From positions 62,001 through 126,000 of the forward strand of contig CALNHX010002783.1 in the NCBI GenBank assembly GCA_940337035.1: DNA of 64,000 nucleotides, given 5' to 3'. Position 1 is the stretch's first letter, and each line of letters begins with the position of its first letter. Below the pieces are notes generated by a model, which saw nothing but the letters and a program-made list of their open reading frames with translations, made no database searches and had not been told where the DNA came from. This DNA is from Agriotes lineatus (Eukaryota; Arthropoda; Insecta; Coleoptera; Elateridae). Below, piece after piece: positions 1 through 9,552 of the stretch. The position numbers and the translations under genes were made by a program.

Positions 1-354
1 TAAAAACAGTGGAACTATACTAATTTGTATCAAATGTGGAAAAAGTATTTGTAAAAAACACAGCAATATGACATGTTTCAATTGTAATGACGACTACGGA
101 ATGGAAATAGAATAATTTGCTTCTTATATTCGTTTATTTTTATTATTCCTTACAAAATTTTTTCTATATGTAATAAAAATGCTCTTGTATTTTATTCGCT
201 CAGTAAAGGAATTTGAAAACATGAATATTGCCTTTTTCATAATTTGCTTAATATTTACTTTTTAATTGCGAGAAATATAATGAGATATTCAAATGCGGCA
301 AACTGCTGCTGCACGCCCACTCGTGTAACTCGAAACGGCGCGCCCGCCGAAGGG
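1..354 (+). mobile_element. piggyBac element, 3' end (cut by window start)
   Basis: The sequence matches the 3' part of the piggyBac copy at 45676-47982, which lies in the opposite orientation. It runs from the transposase tail through a 3' UTR, a subterminal motif 'gcggcaaactgctgc' (about 293-307), and a terminus reading 'gcccgccgaaggg' up to 354. Read inward, that terminus begins CCCTTCGGCGGGCGCGCC. The 5' terminus of the other copy, CCCTCCGTTGGGCGCGCC, is alike. The base after 354 starts 'ttga', close to the TTAA that piggyBac elements target. The matching end of the other copy has lost this terminus. Confidence 0.8.
2..115 (+). pseudogene. piggyBac transposase, C-terminal cysteine-rich tail (partial)
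   Basis: Reading from base 2 gives 37 residues ending in a stop at 113-115. They are nearly identical to the C-terminus of the transposase on the minus strand at 45880-46134 (shared 'CIKCGKSICKKHSN' and 'CFNCNDDYGMEIE'). Cysteine pairs of this kind form the zinc-binding C-terminal domain of piggyBac-family transposases, which binds the element ends. The catalytic part would lie before the window. It is therefore unknown whether this copy is intact. The reading frame here is unbroken. Confidence 0.8.
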
Positions 355-429
355 TTGAATATTATTGGAAATAAACGGGGCTGCGCGCGCTATTGCGCGG
401 TCTATTCTATTCAATTTACCACCATTTTT

Positions 430-1670
430 AGGCTTATTACGTTGGGCCATTCCAAGGGGGTTCACTGGGCTCCGCCCCTCTCCAAGGAGCCCTAGGTGGT
501 CCGTCCCTCTTCAAGGGGGCCTTCGCGACTCCAGGGGTTTCGCCCTTCTCTAAAGGGGCCCTCGGGGCTCCAGGGGTTTCGCCCCTCTCTAAGGGGGCCT
601 TCGGGGTTTCGAGAACTCCGCCCCTCTCCAAAGGGGCCCTTGGGACTCCGCTTCTCTTCAAGGGGGCCCTCGGGACTTCGCCCCTCTCCATGGGGGCCCT
701 TGGGACTCCGCCCCACTCCAAGGGGGCCCTCGGGACTCGGCCCCTCTCCAAGGGGGCGCTCGGGGCTTCGCCCCTCTCCAAGGGGGCTCTTGGCGCTCGG
801 CACCTCTCCAAGGGGGCCCCGGGACTTCGCCCTTCTCCAAGGGAGCCATCGGGGCTCCGCCCCTCTCCAAGGGGCCCTTGGGACTCCGCTTCTCTTTAAG
901 GGGGCCCTCGGGACTTCGCCCCTCTCCAAGGGGGCTCTTGGGACTCCGCCCCTCTCCAAGGGGGCCCTTGGGACTCCGCCCTTCTCCAAGGGGGCCCTTG
1001 GGACTCCGCCCCTCTCCAAGGGGGCCCTTGGGACTCCGCCCCTCTCCAAGGGGGCGCTCGGGGCTTCGCCCCTCTCCAAGGGGGCTCTTGGCGCTCGGCA
1101 CCTCTCCAAGGGGGCCCCGGCACTTCGCCCTGCTCCAAGGGAGCCATCGGGGCTCCGCCCCTCTCCAAGGGGCCCTTGGGACTCCGCTTCTCTTCAAGGG
1201 GGCCCTCGGGACTTCGCCCCTCTCCAAGGGGGCCCTTGGGACTCCGCCCATCTCCAAGGGGGCCCTTGGGACTCCGCCCCTCTCCAAGGGGGCCCTCGGG
1301 ACTCGGCCCCTCTCCAAGAGGGCGCTCGGGGCTTCGCCCTTCTCCAAGGGGGCCCTTGGCGCTTGGAACCTCTCCAAGGGGGCCCCGGGACTTCGCCCTT
1401 CTCCAAGAGAGCCATCGGGGCTCCGCCCCTCTCCAAGGGGCCTTTGGGACTCCGCTTCTCTTCAAGGGGGCCTTCGGGACTTCGCCCCTCTCCAAGGGAG
1501 CCCTCGGGACTTCGCCCATCTCCAAGGGGGCCCTTGGGACTCCGCCCCTCTCCAAGGGGGCCCTTGGCGCTCGGCACCTCTCCAAGGGGGCCCCCGGGAC
1601 TTCGCCCTTTTCCAAGGGAGCCATCGGGGCTCCGGTTCCTCTCCAAGGGGCCCTGGGGGCTCCGCCCCGG
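430..1670. repeat. GC-rich minisatellite, 30-bp unit with higher-order structure
   Basis: The core unit is about 30 bp, of the form 'actccgcccctctccaag' plus 'ggggcccttggg'. It is exactly 30 bp in the middle (two units per 60 bp at 961-1080). Variant units ('gcttctcttcaaggg', 'gcgctcggcacctctcc', 'gagccatcggggctccg') recur in the same order about every 240-300 bp (near 648, 886, 1181 and 1451), so eight to ten units form a higher-order repeat. It is far more GC-rich than its surroundings. The period is a multiple of three and lacks stops, so long open frames appear on both strands. I read those as artefacts. Confidence 0.9.
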
Positions 1671-1791
1671 TCGCGAAATCGAAGCGACGGTGAAATGCAT
1701 GTAAACGCAAATGGGGGACATCGCGTCTGCAATTGTCGTGACACACACGTTTGGATCGTTCTCCTTTATTTATATGATCAGTAGATCTGAA

Positions 1792-1986
1792 CAGAGCCGG
1801 ATTAAGGATATGTGAGGCCCAGGGCTAAATTTTTTAGAGGCCCCATTCCCATTTATGCAACGGGTACAAAGGGATCTAAATGATTAGAAACCGCACTAGA
1901 TTATAACCGTCGAAGCTTTTCGAGGCCCCCGAAATTCGGTAGCCCGGGGCTGCAGCCCCCTTAGCCCCCCACTTAATCCGGCTCTG
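1792..1986. mobile_element. hAT-type MITE with perfect 8-bp target duplication
   Basis: The element starts CAGAGCCGGATTAAG and ends with the exact inverse CTTAATCCGGCTCTG. It is bordered on both sides by the 8-bp direct repeat GATCTGAA (1784-1791 and 1987-1994). An 8-bp target duplication and a CAG-type end are hallmarks of hAT transposons. At 195 bp with no coding sequence it is non-autonomous. The interior is rich in GGCCC and CCCC runs. Confidence 0.9.
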
Positions 1987-2269
1987 GATCTGAAGTACAT
2001 TCCCAAAAGAAACTGTAATTTCCGGGTACACTCAGAAAATTTGACATTGACAGTTCCTGTGTTTTGTGAATGGATAATATGGGTTGGGGGCTGAAGAGGC
2101 ACAGGCCCCCTTAAAGAAAAAAGGTACCCCCCTTGGTGCCTCTCACTCAAAATGAAATATAATTAAATGAATTTTTAGTGGGTAACTTTCCAAAAAATTA
2201 TTAGTTCTTATCTATTATAATCAAACAAATTATAAAATGTCTGCATTCAAAACAACAATTATAATGTAG

Positions 2270-2795
2270 GTGGAAAGAGCCTTTAGGCATAGGTCGGAAC
2301 GTTTCTGTAGACTCTGACTTGAAGAAAGCAATTATTCAACACCTTGTACAATTATCAACGTCATTTGACGAATATTCTCCTAATAATGCGGACATTCAAG
2401 ATTATATGTGGATCGCCAACCCCTTTTGAAATTGTGTAAAAATTTCTCAACATTTCACACAAGTGTTTCATTAAATTTAGTGTTAAGCATTTCTTTTGTG
2501 ATTTGATTTATCAAAAAATAAGTAGCATTATTTTCGTTAATTGTTGCTTCTAGTAGATTTATTTTTCTTTTTTTTCTGTTTATATACTATTAGAATTTTT
2601 GTGATTTAAATTAACAAAAAAAATGTGTTTATTGTAAATGTTATTATTATTTTTGTAAAATAACCCCATAATCGTAATAAGGATATTTTAATTTTGCAGA
2701 AATAAAACTTACACTATGTATACGTACAATAGTATGTGCTTGAGAAACACATAACATGCTAGGGGTGTGGCAAGAAAAAGGGTTGGGAACCACTG
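2270..2795 (+). pseudogene. hAT transposase C-terminal remnant with element terminus (left copy)
   Basis: From about 2315 the plus strand reads 'DLKKAIIQHLVQLSTSF' and then '...DYMWIANPF'. This resembles the segment of SCAND3/ZBED-type hAT transposases in which a long helix precedes a 'W.(R/A)NPF' motif. A stop follows shortly. Further on, 2781-2795 reads 'ggttgggaaccactg', the inverse of CAGTGGTTCCCAACC, a terminal sequence common to Charlie-like hAT elements. No intact catalytic core is present. An inverted copy with further damage is at 44934-45470. Family assignment is from memory of the motif. Confidence 0.5.
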
Positions 2796-3446
2796 TCGTA
2801 GAGAACAATATTATTTTATCTAGCATGCCAGTGTATATGAACATCATGTCTATCTATGTATTAATCTGTGCATTATATCTGTAATGTTGCCATATTTACG
2901 AATCTTAATTTGCTTATACTTTGGTTCTTGGGTTTTCGGTTTAGTTTTAGGTGTAGAATATCGTAGTGCACCTGTTGTATGACCGATTAGATACACCCTG
3001 TATATTTACAAACAGAACAACAAAAGTGTTTTTCGTTGGTATGAGATTCATATATGACTATTCTACCGGGCGATCTGTTTGGTTAGGATATTTTAAAATT
3101 TATGTAGCTCCAGATATTAGACGTGTCCAGAGAGAATGTCTATCATTATATGCAGAAAAGCTGGAGTTTTACACGATCTACTTAGCTGAGTCAGTGCATG
3201 CCTTAGACCGTGAAAAGTCAATAAAATGGTATCTACAATCCAGCCGCATGTTTAGTGCATTTCGAGTTTGGCATCAGAAAAGCATCTAAGTAACATGACA
3301 TTATGCAATGGTGCCAGCTGATCTTACTGAGGTCCTATTTCTATTTACAGAACAGAAAACGGTTTGTCACCTGTATGGGATTGCATATCTCTAACTAAAG
3401 TACGTTTTACTGTGGTTCTATATTCGCAAACAGAACATGAAAAGGA

Positions 3447-4721
3447 TTAGTCGCTTGTATGAGTTTTCATGTGTCTGACTAAACTACTTTTATGGATAGA
3501 TTTGTATTCACAAACTGAACAAGAATAAGGTTTTTCACCTGTATGAGATTTCATGTGTGTGACTAAACTAGTTTTCCAGATAGATTTATATTCACAAACT
3601 GAACAAGAATAAGGTTTTTCACCTGTATGAGATTTCATGTGTGCAACTAAATTAGTTTTCCAGATAGATTTATATTCACAAACTGAACAAGAAAAAGGTT
3701 TTTCACCTGTATGAGAATTCATGTGTGCAACTAAACTACTTTTATGGATAGATTTGTATTCACAAACTGAACAAGAATAAGGTTTTTCACCTGTATGAGA
3801 TTTCATGTGTGTGACTAAACTAGTTTTCCAGATAGATTTATATTCACAAACTGAACAAAAATAAGGTTTTTCACCTGTATGAGATTTCATGTGTAACTAA
3901 ACTACTTTTATGGATAGATTTGTATTCACAAGCTGAACAAGAATAAGGTTTTTCTCCTGTATGAGATTTCATGTGTGTAACTAAATTAGTTTTCCGGATA
4001 GATTTATATTCACAAACTGAACAAGAATAAGGTTTTTCGCCTGTATGAGATTTCATCTGTCTGACTAAACCACTTTTCTTGATAAATTTATACTCACAAA
4101 CAGAACAGGAATAAGGTTTTTCGCCTGTATGAGATTTCATGTGTGTGACTAAACTACTTTTATGGATAGATTTATATTCACAAACTGAACAAGAATAAGG
4201 TTTTTCCCTGTATTATATTTCATGAGTGTGACTAAACTAGTTTTCCGGATAGATTTATATTCACAAACTGAACAAGAATAAGGTTTTTCACCTGTATGAG
4301 ATTTCACGTGTCTGACTAAACCACTTTTATGGATAGATTTATATTCACAAACTGAACAAGAATAAGGTTTTTCGCCTGTATGAGTCCTCATATGTTTAAT
4401 TAAATTACCTTTGTATGCTGTTGTATATATACAAACAGCAGAAGAAAACGGTTTGTTGCCTGTATGAGATTTCATAGGTGTAACCAAACTACTCCTTGCT
4501 GTTGAATTTTGGGTTACATAATTTTGGTTTTCAATTTCAAACTCACATTTAATATCAAGTTTGGAATGAATACTGATGTCATTATTGCTTTCAATGACTT
4601 CTTGTTTGACAGAACATTTCTTCATATCTTCATTGCCATCTAAGTCTCTTAATACCTGCAAGGAAGTTTCTGTTGAACTATAAAACTTATTATCTGCTGT
4701 TCCTTGACTAGCGGTCATCAT
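3447..4721 (-). pseudogene. C2H2 zinc-finger gene, copy A (about 12 fingers, frameshifted)
   Basis: The N-terminus begins MMTASQGTADNKFY at 4721 and is nearly identical to that of gene D. It is acidic with a 'VKQEV' motif and is followed by C2H2 fingers of 28 residues joined by TGEKP-type linkers. The array breaks into three frames: 4721-4149, 4140-3871 and 3890-3447. One break is a lost base near 4206 ('tttttccctgtatta'); another is a 2-bp loss near 3893. Several fingers have lost zinc ligands (first Cys to Ser in finger 1, His to Gln near 4060). The frame ends 'HTSD' plus stop, followed by a decayed finger (3290-3446), exactly as in D. It would have been a nuclear DNA-binding protein. It is now probably non-functional. 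Confidence 0.8.
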
Positions 4722-5665
4722 TGCTAGATTAATGTCTGCTTGGGAGTTAATACTTTTAGCTCAATAATATATGTTTACGGAAACCTTTGAGAATACAACA
4801 CCTGGAACAAGTAGGTATTATTAGAATTAGCAAATTACATTTATTTCAATTTGGTACCATAAGCTAGTTTATTGGCCCTCGATAGCAGGCTTTCATGGCC
4901 CAAGAACCTATAAAGTTGCAAAGCACTACAACAAACAATATAGCAACACCATCAATTTGTACAGTAAATGCAACACACCAAAAATTTACAGCCCGTGTCC
5001 AAAGTACTGAATCCTTAAATTTTGTCCTTTTCGTGAATCACAATAAAATAAAACGCACACCAAGTGCATAATCAACAAATTTCAAGCATTCCACATAATT
5101 TATTGATTATACCCTTAATATATAAATAAATATTATAAACTGTCCTGCAAAGAAAACTGTAGTTATTTTAAAGCTAATATTCTGAATGGAATAGTTATTT
5201 ATGCGGTTTAAAATAGCTCTCAAAGAGTCGGATGTTATTTTTAACTGTTTTGTTCAGGTGCACGAGCTGATATTTGGTAAATGTAGCAACCGTTTTGTTT
5301 CTTATGTTCACTGATTGCAAGTTACCTTAAATAAACGAGGAGAAGTCTTTATACATTGGGTGGAAAGATCTAAAGCTACTCCAATAACAGAATTGTGCCC
5401 CTTACACCATCTGTAAAGTAAAGAATCATATTCAACAACAATTCGTGTGAAAACTCATGACACTTAACCTCAGTTTCAGAAGTTGTTTTCTGTAACTGAC
5501 ACGCAAGTGTTAACTATTGCAAACACCAACGTTGTCAGCCGCTAATTTGATCAGACACTAGGGGAAATGGACGAGTTGATTAATTAATTAATCACTTGTT
5601 TTTGTTTAACAGTAAATATATAACAACACTTGATGGAGTTGGGAAGTCAGGGTAACCCTCTTTCA
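4722..5665 (-). promoter_or_regulatory. 5' flank and leader of zinc-finger copy A
   Basis: This non-coding segment is conserved, inverted, upstream of D (40823-39840), and again upstream of array C (37825-38990). On the minus strand it contains a likely 5' splice site, AAG|GTAAGT (around 5325), and possible acceptors just before the start codon. It therefore probably holds promoter, first non-coding exon and intron. Conservation of the same interval next to three copies shows that whole transcription units were duplicated. The promoter itself is not localised. Confidence 0.5.
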
Positions 5666-5873
5666 GCCATATATGTAATACTTACTATATTGCTACCGGC
5701 TATGAATGGAAGTGAGACAGACAACCAACTCTTCAATGTATAATGGTAAGCTGTGCGCAAGCGCGGCGGCGTCGTCCGCCGAATGGGTTGTGGTCAAGTT
5801 TAAAATTCGCTTCTAAAGGCGGAGTTCGGATTCTCACGCATGCGCACGAGACGCGTTTTTCGTTTGTAAGACG
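5666..5873. other. CpG-rich unique stretch between copies A and B
   Basis: No coding frame is evident. The part 5751-5870 is rich in CG dinucleotides, unusual here, and includes 'tgcgcaagcgcggcggcg' and 'cacgcatgcgcacgag'. Both resemble the palindromic NRF1/ewg site (TGCGCATGCGCA-like). It may be a promoter fragment. It is absent from the D arm. Confidence 0.3.
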
Positions 5874-6349
5874 TTTATATGTGACTATTCTACAGGGCGA
5901 TCCGTTTGGTTAGGATATTTTAAAATGTATATAGCTCCAGATATTAGACTCAATAAGTTTAATTTTCTCAGGTAGATGGTATGGAAGTGCATATGTCTAA
6001 CTAAATTACGTTTTAATGTGGTTCTATATTCACAATCAGAACACGAAAAGGATTTGTCGGTTGTATGGGATTTCATGTGTGTGTAGGGTTGCCAACCGTC
6101 CTTTATTTCAAAGGACAGTCCTTTATTTAAAAAAAAAAAGTCCTTTGTCCTTTAATAAGGTGTCAAAGGACGCTAAATGTCCTTTAAAACTAAAACATTT
6201 ATCAGTACCTTAAAAAACTAATATTCAAAATAAAAATATTTCCCATTTAATGCTTAATAGTAATTTGTATACCAAGGCACTAAACTTTACCTTTTTAACA
6301 CGAATGTGGATTTAGTTGCCGAGGCCCGTAGGACCAAGGCAAATAAGTC

Positions 6350-7062
6350 ATATGAGGTTTTACGATTTTTTCAAACTTTACATTTTTATTACATTTTTAA
6401 TGTGTATTTTGTTTTTTTTTTCTTTTGTTTATTAACTTCTGTTTTAAATAGAACACCCAGTATATTACTATTACATTTATTAATTTAGTTTAAAATTTTA
6501 GAGAAATTTTTTTCTTCAACTAACACTCTATTTTGTACGGGTTCTGTAGAATTTGTAATTTTTGAAAAATTTTGACAAATGCTTAAAAATTTAAAATCAA
6601 ATTTTTGGCTAATTATAAGATCACTATAAAAGGAAGTTGTGTGCGTGTATCACACCAGATTTTTAAGTATGCACTCGACTAGAATAACTGTTTGGTTTTT
6701 GGTTTATGTTTTAGTTTTTTATTTGTGTTGTTGTGTTTGTTAAACAGAGCAGACAGAAATTGATGCTTTATTATTAATAAATATTCACCTTTTTTAATAT
6801 GATTTTATATATACTTCTATGCGTATTATTATATTAAAAATCTGATGTGAGACACGCACATAACTTCCTTTTAAGCTGAATTCAAAAATGTAATAATATA
6901 CCGGGTGTTTTATTTAAAATAGCAGTTAATGAAAAAATAGGAAAAAAAAGCAACCCATTTTAGAGGTATTCAACTGGAAAATCACCTATCTCACATCAAT
7001 ACACATGAAAAATGTAATAAAAATGTAAAATTTAAAAAAATCGTTAAAGCCGTTTTTGAAAA
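6350..7062. repeat. Long imperfect palindrome (foldback)
   Basis: The arms pair over most of their length: 'ttacatttttattacatttt' at about 6379 against its inverse at about 7010-7030, the ACCC(A/G)GTATAT(T) block near 6450 against 6900, and 'aggaagttgtgtgcgtgt' at 6640 against 6850-6872. The right arm is longer by about 50 bp near 6950-7000. The interior is AT-rich and non-coding. Confidence 0.65.
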
Positions 7063-7212
7063 AATCGAAAAAGCTGAAAAATCGCAAGAGCAAACACTAC
7101 TTCCGGTTATATGATTTTTTTCAAAAGCTTGCTGTCGCATCTAGATAGTACACAAAACTTATATAAGAAGTTTCAACGCCATTCCTCTTTTAGTTTTTGA
7201 GATATTCAGTTC

Positions 7213-7243
<31 letters not shown>

Positions 7244-7273
7244 CACACACACAGACACACAGACAGGCAGACC
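7213..7273. repeat. CAGA/CA microsatellite
   Basis: A run of (CAGA)n passes into (CA)n and then CAGACA variants. It follows 'gagatattcagtt', a kind of tail often seen at transposon ends in insects. It is AT-poor compared with its flanks. Antisense open frames here are not real genes. Confidence 0.9.
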
Positions 7274-8977
7274 AATGAACAAAAATATGTTTCTTGAGTT
7301 CAGGGGACACTAAAACGTGAAGATTTGTTGAAAACTCAATTTCGAATTTTTGCGGTGAATCCAATACTTCATTTATTGTAAAAGGAAGTAAAAATAGAAT
7401 AAAACTGAACAAGAATAAGGTTTTTCAACAGTATGAGTCATCATATGCATGACTAAATAACTTTTCTGGGCAAATTTATATTCACAAACTGAGCAAGAAT
7501 AAGGTTTTTCACCTGTATGAGATTTCATGTGTCTGACTAAATCACTTTTGTGGATAGATTTATATTCACAAACTGAACAAGAATAAGATTTTTCACTTGT
7601 ATGAGATTTCATGTGTGTGACTAAATTACTTTTCTGGGTAGATTTATATTCACAAACTGAACAAGAATAAGGTTTTTCACCTGTATGAGATTTCATGTGT
7701 CTGAATAAATCACTCTTGTGGATAGATTTATATTCACAAACTGAACAACAATAAGGTTTTTCACCTGTATGAGACCTCATATGTATGACTAAACTAGTTT
7801 TCTCAATCTATTTATATTCACAAACTGAACAAGAATAAGGTGTTTCACTTGTATGAGATTTCATGTGTGTGACTAAATTACCTTTGTGGATAGATTTATA
7901 TTCACAAACAGAACAGGAATAAGGTTTTTCGCCTGTATGAGTCCTCATATGCATGACTAAACTAGTTTTCTCAGTATATTTATATTCGCAAACTGAACAA
8001 GAATATGTTTTTTCACCTTTATGAGATTTCATGTGTGTGATTAAATTACTTTTGTGGTTAAATTTATATTCACAAACTAAACTAGAATAAGGTTTTTCAC
8101 CAGTATGAGTTATCATATGCATGACTAAATAACTTTTCTGGGCAAATTTATATTCACAAACTGAGCAAGAATAAGGTTTTTCAATTGTATGAGATTTCAT
8201 GTGTCTGACTAAATCACTTTTGTGGATAGATTTATATTCTCAAACTGAACAAAAATAAGGTTTTTCACCTGTATGAGATTTCATGTGTCTGACGAAATCA
8301 CTTTTGTGGATAGATTTATATTCACAAACTGAACAAAAATACGGTTTTCACCTGTATGAGTCCTTATATGCATGACTAAATAACTTTTCTGGGCAAATTT
8401 ATATTCACAAACTGAGCAAGAATAAGGTTTTTCACCTGTATGATATTTCATGTGTTTGACTAAATAACTTTTCTGGGAAAATTTATATTCACAAACTGAG
8501 CAAGAATAAGGGTTTTCACCTGTATGAGATTTCATGTGTGCAACTAAACTGTATGAGTCCTTATATGCATGACTATATAACTTTTCTGGGAAAATTTATA
8601 TTCACAAACTGAGTAAGAATAAGGTTTTTCATCTGTATGAGATTTCTTGTGTCTGACTAAATAACTTTTCTGGGAAAATTTATATTCACAAACTGAACAA
8701 GAATATGGTTTTTCACCTGTATGAGTCCTTATATGCATGACTAAATAACTTTTCTGGGTAAATTTATATTCACAAACTGAGCAAGAATAAGGTTTTTCAC
8801 CTGTATGAGATTTCATGTGTCTGATTAAATAACCTTTCTGGGAAAATGTATATTCACAAACTGAGCAAGAATAAGGTTTTTCACTTGTATGAGATTTCAT
8901 GTGTCTGACTAAATAACTTTTCTGGGCAAATTTATATTCATAAACAAAACAGGAATACGGTTTTTCGCCTGTTTGAG

Positions 8978-9070
8978 ATTAATTAATTAATCACTTGCTT
9001 TTGTTTAATAGGAAATATATATCAAGGCTTTATGGTGTAGAGAAGGCAGGCCTGCCATCCTTCGGTGTTG
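8978..9070 (-). promoter_or_regulatory. Truncated 5' flank of zinc-finger copy B
   Basis: The stretch 'taattaattaatcacttg' followed by 'ttttgtttaataggaaatat' matches the flank of A at about 5580-5640. Only the distal end of the flank remains. The proximal part with leader and start codon is missing, so copy B lost its 5' end before or during the hAT insertion that begins at 9071. Confidence 0.5.
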
Positions 9071-9552
9071 CAATGTCGCCAGGCCAAAATTCTAAAAGTC
9101 ACTAGTTTTCGGTGGAAAAATCACTAGATTGACAAACATTCCACTAGAATATTTAGAATATTTTTATTAAGGTTTTTACAACAATTATAAAAAATAAACA
9201 AAAACACGAACAAGATAAAATGTTCAAAAATATAATAAAAAGTATAAATGAATATCAAAGTACACCTACAATAATTATATAATCATACATTTTGTTATTA
9301 TGATTTTTTATTATTGCATCCGTACTAACATAATCATAACAGTTTTCTGGAAAAAAAGTTTATAGAATGAAGAATTCCAGTCAAAGTGTTAGTGCTTAAA
9401 CTGTTTCTTTGTTTTGTTTTATTTAAATTAATTGAACTGAAAACCCTTTCAACGCAGGCGCTACTATGGGGAAGAACAAATAAAATACTCACATACTGAG
9501 AAAGTTAGGGATATAACAAGTTACCGTCGGCTTTTTTATAATTACAAACTTG

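Larger units (their letters stand above)
2058..5665. repeat. Left arm of a large inverted segmental duplication
   Basis: This stretch is homologous, in reverse complement, to 45675-39840. It covers 3' flank, zinc-finger array, N-terminal coding part and about 940 bp of 5' flank. Examples are 'tggtgccagctgatctta' at about 3310 against its inverse near 44410, and the N-terminal coding segment of A at 4480-4721 against 40824-41070. Homology also resumes further out in the piggyBac tails (2-322 against 45989-45676). The intervening 323-2057 is absent from the right arm. Arm lengths differ mainly because A has about 12 fingers and D about 38. Confidence 0.85.
6091..7401. mobile_element. Insertion in copy B carrying a long imperfect palindrome
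   Basis: Finger-coding sequence stops at about 6085 and resumes at about 7402. The inserted DNA starts 'gggttgccaaccgtccttta' with several GTCCTTT repeats. It contains an inverted repeat whose arms are about 6350-6485 and 6885-7062 (for example 'aatagaacacccagtatatt' against the inverse of 'aatataccgggtgttttatt'). An inner pair lies at 6630-6670 and 6835-6874. It ends with a CAGA microsatellite (7213-7273). No transposase was recognised. It is probably one or two non-autonomous elements. Confidence 0.55.
5885..8985 (-). pseudogene. C2H2 zinc-finger gene, copy B (broken, with insertion)
   Basis: Units of 84 bp encode fingers of the same family on the minus strand. They occur as open pieces at 8900-8544, 8535-8281, 8200-7808 and 7780-7373, followed after an insertion (6091-7401) by a last finger piece at 6076-5885. 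Helix types are mostly QKSYLVMH/QKSYLVRH and HKSDLVRH, different from A and D, so B is a distinct paralogue. Frameshifts and lost linkers separate the pieces, for example at about 8345 and 8540-8560. The 3' flank at 5874-5950 matches 3050-3120 next to A, placing B as a head-to-tail duplicate of A. No N-terminal coding region was found: the 5' side runs straight into flank sequence at about 8978. Confidence 0.75.

Noticed and set aside
437..1784. Several long open frames on both strands (up to about 400 codons)
   Set aside because: They all lie in the 30-bp GC-rich minisatellite, which has no stop codons in several frames. Overlap on both strands and pure 10-residue periodicity argue against real proteins.
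2966..3289. 107-codon plus-strand frame, with a truncated inverse copy at 44763-44542
   Set aside because: It lies antisense in the 3' flank of the zinc-finger genes. The two copies end differently and no domain was recognised. Conservation is explained by the segmental duplication.
7206..7412. 68-codon minus-strand frame rich in Cys/Val/Leu/Ser
   Set aside because: Its end is the translation of the CAGA/CA microsatellite, and the rest has no domain.
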